64,000 nucleotides of DNA from Rhynchopus euleeides (lineage: Eukaryota; Euglenozoa; Diplonemea; Diplonemida; Diplonemidae). Location: contig OY723291.1 of assembly GCA_963210315.1 (NCBI GenBank), positions 1,178,001 through 1,242,000 of the forward strand, in the 5' to 3' direction. How positions within the stretch are numbered: the stretch's first letter is position 1; each line of letters starts with the position of its first letter. A program made the translations under genes and the position numbers. Under the pieces are notes generated by a model. It was not told where the DNA came from. It was given only the letters and a program-made list of their open reading frames with translations, and ran no database searches. Shown one piece after another: positions 61,501-64,000 of the stretch.

Positions 61501-62287
61501 GAGGCAGCGTGCCATGGAGGGCCAGCTGGGCAAGATCCAAGCGCAGCCTCTGGAGAAGATTGAGAACATCGCACGCACAGTCGACGCGCTGCAGCAGAGG
61601 GTGGAGACAAACGCAGAGAGCTTGTCTGACGTGGGGAAGCGGGTGACAACCATGTCGAAGGATCTGAAGGGTCTTGCCGCCGCCTCCCAGGACACCTCCC
61701 TCGCCCTGAGGTCGCAGTACACCGCCCAGGTCTCCCGCCTCCAGTCTGAGCTTCACAACCTCGATGCGAAGAACAGGCGCCTCCGGAAGAAGTCCCCCCC
61801 ACGGCCTTCGCCCTTCTTCCAGCCCTTCGCGACGAGCCCCATGTCGAACCCAGTGTCGAATCCGATGTCGGTGACGCCGTTGGATGCCATGGGTGGTGGT
61901 GCGTATGGTGGCGTCTATGCGACGCCTTCGTCAGCGCCCCTCCGGGGGAAGTCCCCGAAGAAGAAGTCGAGGAAGAAGAGCTCCCGGAAAAAGGGCAGCA
62001 GCGGGAAGAAGCGGAAGAAGAAGAAGAGGTCCTCCTCCCGCAAGTCGCGCGGGCGATCCGACAGCACGCACAGCGGTGTATCCGCCCTCTACGCACACAC
62101 GCTCCTCGCGCAGAGCGTCGACCTGGAAGGGTCTGTCTCGCTAGACAGGCAGCTCTCAGGGTCGCTCAACGTGGCGCCGACCTCACAGTATCTCGTGGAC
62201 CCTGGGCTGGGTTGGGACGACACACCTGAAGTGGCCCCACCGCAGGTGGGTAACCCGTTGGCGGCGTCGGATAGGGTGTCGCTGTGA
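58598..62287 (+). CDS. Polycystin/TRP-like cation channel, 1,229 aa
   Basis: ATG 58598 is the first usable start after a CA-rich tract ending CCCCAG (58526). Residues 1-330: disordered, Ala/Gly/Ser-rich with Gln and His runs. TM1 at ~350-368 (LYVAYLISLVIVSAL). A large extracellular polycystin domain at ~380-605, including RFIDYQTRAISVGMITFN, which matches the family's W-I-D-x-x-T-R-A-V motif. TM2 ~611-632, TM3 ~652-667, TM4 ~708-728, TM5 ~747-770, a short pore region, and TM6 ~812-842 ending NMVLAVLVVTYSAI. Then a cytoplasmic part with a coiled coil (~985-1040, DALQQRVETNAESLSDVGK) and a Lys/Ser-rich tail (~1115-1150). A six-helix PKD2-type channel, probably Ca2+-permeable, often ciliary in this family; location here is inferred. 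Confidence 0.92.
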   Translation: MPGSPTRAQPLLSTSQEGSAGALPAAAGDASASQLAPDRTGGPRTHDDPPAPPHLRGGTAAPAAPPGGKGGTAAADESSNTNSTSTSGLLSGLNAVLLRGRGGAAGQSGGSAPTLPDAAALSASGEAGGDAAPKDTDKRRLQQMLHLLQKPRDKRGDDRAFLSPQPPVSPSGGVGAQGILGGGSGGAGSSAAPGVKPEGVGQGLEQTPSGASSGGTQQQQQQHHHHSSLGDFLHTFLHKSQQNPQQGGESGQEVAEDQQQQQHAQPAAGVAQQEGGGVEGGDIEEGPSMVREMAEQLRGWQVSRGREEDFKAKVRAKQASLSNRTEVEIPVLSVLQYLVREIKKMRLYRTMPLYVAYLISLVIVSALTRFEGFDGMVYHHNLGVRQLLLADITTTHNGNDIFFDIDSPERYYEWLGKAVESVWDDLTPPAGSTLQDNNIPLGYLLVRQWRVTPAGDCGRGHSFKALSPRAKSMAGALCAPAYTSSGLSDESFGPGGAFTSNRNTPLPVAGVAVDGMLHSFDNLDAAFTVLIDYSLPKVTVQGMLLALQQNRFIDYQTRAISVGMITFNQAASTFVYCECCVEVTESGVWLQVVRSTAFSLFGLDTAVDYFVLVLDAMVLLFLLADVVFLAVSIKREQDLSLQGYFTLGNWNIFNFVLLLIAGYYYYYRVNMWIESLSITDDYYETTGGPAYGGDSDKAMLQLLSDYSVLSHRCFTFLSVLMIMSWLRLFSFVQYNERVTSFTDSVKLALTPLVSLGLIFLIVLFGFSLGGHILYGHDIDGFRDVLKTSGTLSRALVNGYVDEYPKMAQVHEFFSAVFFTSFFIFTWLLLLNMVLAVLVVTYSAIHEQRTEENRWDLMVLIGELKRWWLKIRSKHLSYLCEEGDPDYGREENYLTSRVQAVAALKEWFFSDETAPEYISKEMLRERIGGEAGFLCDASLEQVFRKAGRKQAVRSHAIRVGERWASQVVSRQRAMEGQLGKIQAQPLEKIENIARTVDALQQRVETNAESLSDVGKRVTTMSKDLKGLAAASQDTSLALRSQYTAQVSRLQSELHNLDAKNRRLRKKSPPRPSPFFQPFATSPMSNPVSNPMSVTPLDAMGGGAYGGVYATPSSAPLRGKSPKKKSRKKSSRKKGSSGKKRKKKKRSSSRKSRGRSDSTHSGVSALYAHTLLAQSVDLEGSVSLDRQLSGSLNVAPTSQYLVDPGLGWDDTPEVAPPQVGNPLAASDRVSL

Positions 62288-63086
62288 GGGGGTGGGGAGG
62301 TGAGGGGTGATCTCAGCACAGGGGGGGGGTGGGGTGGGGTGGGGTCGTGCTGTGTTCGGGCTGTGCTGCTCCCGACCCGGGGGGGTAGGTAGGTCCGGTG
62401 TGCATCAACAGCATCATGCGGGCAAGCGCTTGCTTTGTTCGCTGCTGCTCTAGATTGTGTTATTCGCTGTCTCTCAACAAGGCACCGCCCCATGCGCTTC
62501 GTTTCGAGCGTAGGAAATGAAGTGAATATGTTTTGTGCTAGTATAGAATGAACATGAAACACACACGCTCTTTCTTTGGTTTGATAGTTCGGCGGTGCCA
62601 ACTGGGGGAAGCTTTCTACTGGTCACCCGGGGAATATGTTCGCGAGTTCTTACGAGCGGCAAAAAAATTGCGTGGCGTCGTGAAACAGAAGGATGAAATC
62701 ACACGGCTGAATCTCTTTGGGGTTACCACCTTGCCTGGGGGCCTTGAGAGGAGGAGGCACGGCGCACCCAACGAAAGGCGGTACGGAGGGGCTGTTTGCC
62801 ATCCAGTTGCCTCTGGGCTGATTCGACCTGCTATATCGTATGGAGGGTGACAAAAATCTCCCCACTGGGGAACAACACAGTAGAACGCCTCTCTCTTGCC
62901 TCAGTCCCACCACCACACACCCGCTCCCTCCCCCTCTCCCTCGACCTCATTGCAGCACGGCAGCACGCCATCTCGACCACCCCACACCCTGCACCCAACC
63001 AGGCACAGGGATCATGCAGTGATGTATCCCCTGCCTGCGGCACACAGGGGCAACGCGGTGACGAGGAGTGTGCGAGGGGGGGATCA
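62288..63086. other. Intercistronic region, no gene seen
   Basis: No credible frame. Pyrimidine-rich DNA at 62905-62950 ends in CTCATTGCAG (62955), a good acceptor for the next gene. An upstream short ATG-stop (63014) precedes the chosen start. Confidence 0.5.
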
Positions 63087-64000
63087 ATGCAGGACCCCGA
63101 CCTGCTGGGGCCTTCCACGGTGCCAGTAACCGCCAACGCTGGTGCCGCTGCTGCGGGGCTTGCTGCCGCGCCCAACCCTGCGAACCCGCTGGCGGGGATG
63201 ATAACTGTGGAGAGCAGCATGTGTGTGTCTGCCTCCTCCGAAGAGCACAGCTGCGGGCACAGCACCCCGGCCGACACACCTGTGTCGGTTGTGCCTGCCC
63301 CACGCCCGACACGGCGTCTGCCGCGGATAGCATCGCTTCCTGCTCCACAGTATTTCAGCCACGACCGGGCTGTGCGGGTCAACTGCTTGTATGTGAGCCG
63401 CAAACAGCTGACCACTGGGCTTAGCGATGCATTTTCCACAAACCATGTGAACAACGCAGCGCCGGTGGTGCTGGCGCCCGGCCTGCAGGCCTCTGCCCAG
63501 GTGGTGAAGGCGAGCAAGGCAGTGAAGGCGTATCAGGTGTTCGACTTCCGCCTGGAGAACGGGTCCCCCCGCCTCAGCGACCTGGAGTCGGAGGTGCGGC
63601 GCAACCTGGCAATCCCCTTGGGGGTGGAGCTGGATATGAAGGTGATCCCGATGAACGGGGACCATGCCACGCGCATCACGACGGACCAGCAGCTGAGTGC
63701 GGCTATCGCAGCGCACCAGGATGAGATCACGGTGCAGGTGATGAAGTCGGGCATCAGGCTGTACCTCCCGTGGGCCTCGATCCTCGTCAGCCTTGCCGAC
63801 ACCTTCACAACGATATACTACGCCACACGGTTGCTGCGGCAGGGGCAGCCGGACAGCGCGCAGGCTGCAGGTATCATCATGCTGTGTGCGACGCTGCTCG
63901 CGGTTGCGCTCAACCTGGTGCAGGCGTTCTACCATATCAAGAAGTCTATCCGGCAGCACCCGCCGACACACGAGTGGGTCACCGTGCACGTGTGCGAGAC
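63087..64000 (+). CDS. Partial gene: PB1-like domain, two TM helices
   Basis: Open from ATG 63087 to the window edge (304 codons, continuing). The first 110 residues are Ala/Pro-rich. Residues ~145-215 (YQVFDFRLENGSPRLSDLES..., RITTDQQLSAAIAAHQDEITVQVM) have the strand-helix-strand pattern of ubiquitin-like or PB1 domains. Two hydrophobic segments follow at ~222-240 (LYLPWASILVSLADTFTTIY) and ~262-280 (IIMLCATLLAVALNLVQAFY), then HIKKSI and a soluble start. It resembles the front part of a large multi-pass protein. It lies about 800 bases after the channel gene, same strand. Function unknown. Confidence 0.7.
   Translation, partial: MQDPDLLGPSTVPVTANAGAAAAGLAAAPNPANPLAGMITVESSMCVSASSEEHSCGHSTPADTPVSVVPAPRPTRRLPRIASLPAPQYFSHDRAVRVNCLYVSRKQLTTGLSDAFSTNHVNNAAPVVLAPGLQASAQVVKASKAVKAYQVFDFRLENGSPRLSDLESEVRRNLAIPLGVELDMKVIPMNGDHATRITTDQQLSAAIAAHQDEITVQVMKSGIRLYLPWASILVSLADTFTTIYYATRLLRQGQPDSAQAAGIIMLCATLLAVALNLVQAFYHIKKSIRQHPPTHEWVTVHVCE

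Noticed and set aside
60311-61756. 481-codon minus-strand frame
   Set aside because: Antisense to the channel's transmembrane region; the His/Val/Glu-rich composition mirrors the + strand codons.
1-64000. tRNA, rRNA or spliced-leader RNA genes
   Set aside because: I looked for B-box-like GGTTCGANNCC and known leader-like sequences. Matches were inside genes or lacked a cloverleaf; none could be supported.

Overview
This looks like nuclear DNA of an intron-poor, free-living protist. Coding regions are GC-rich with G/C-ending codons, and TAA, TAG and TGA are all used as stops. Every host gene I trust lies on the + strand, in the order: single-pass membrane protein, EEP-family protein, LRR-kinase-PARP, poly-Q coiled-coil protein, MORN-kinesin, TatD-Mut7C-TUTase, DUF1907 ester hydrolase, polycystin-like channel, and a partial membrane protein at the right edge. 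Most start codons sit about 10-130 bases after a pyrimidine- or CA-rich tract ending in CAG or AG, as a splice acceptor would. Only two host genes need conventional short GT-AG introns (91-203 bases). Long same-strand arrays with acceptor-like 5' flanks suggest polycistronic transcription with spliced-leader trans-splicing. A diplonemid or other euglenozoan is my best guess (about 0.4), but no spliced-leader gene, rRNA or tRNA is present to prove it.

Layout. 1-10 kb: repeat-rich DNA with no convincing intact host gene; it holds a Tc1/mariner-type foldback MITE (944-1692), degraded gene fragments (2.5-4.1 kb), and a short LTR-like or TRIM-like duplication (5607-6762). 10.2-14.3 kb: two host genes. 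14.3-31.1 kb: a mobile-element island. It holds a 185-bp palindromic satellite split by a 4.6-kb hAT transposon with a perfect 8-bp target duplication, a tyrosine-recombinase element with 152-bp terminal inverted repeats, two paralogous zinc-finger genes, and a foldback element built from TACATGTA palindromes. That foldback element contains two copies of a TA-target MITE and a second hAT transposon, whose gene is crossed by a 200-N assembly gap. 32.7-40.6 kb: LRR-kinase-PARP gene and a poly-Q gene. 40.9-42.1 kb: a 1,200-bp deletion derivative of the first hAT element with a perfect target duplication and an apparently captured gene end. 43.6-64 kb: kinesin, nuclease/TUTase, ester hydrolase, channel and a partial gene, with a dubious minus-strand reading frame between the last two complete genes.

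The most unusual host products are three multidomain fusions: LRR + protein kinase + PARP; TatD + Mut7-C + terminal nucleotidyltransferase, which would join DNA/RNA trimming to 3' tailing; and an N-myristoylation motif + MORN repeats + C-terminal kinesin motor. The most unusual mobile features are a hAT protein with a ubiquitin-protease-like N-terminus, a tyrosine-recombinase element with long inverted repeats, the nested palindrome, and a short dispersed repeat that makes up most of one spliceosomal intron and so may be introner-like.
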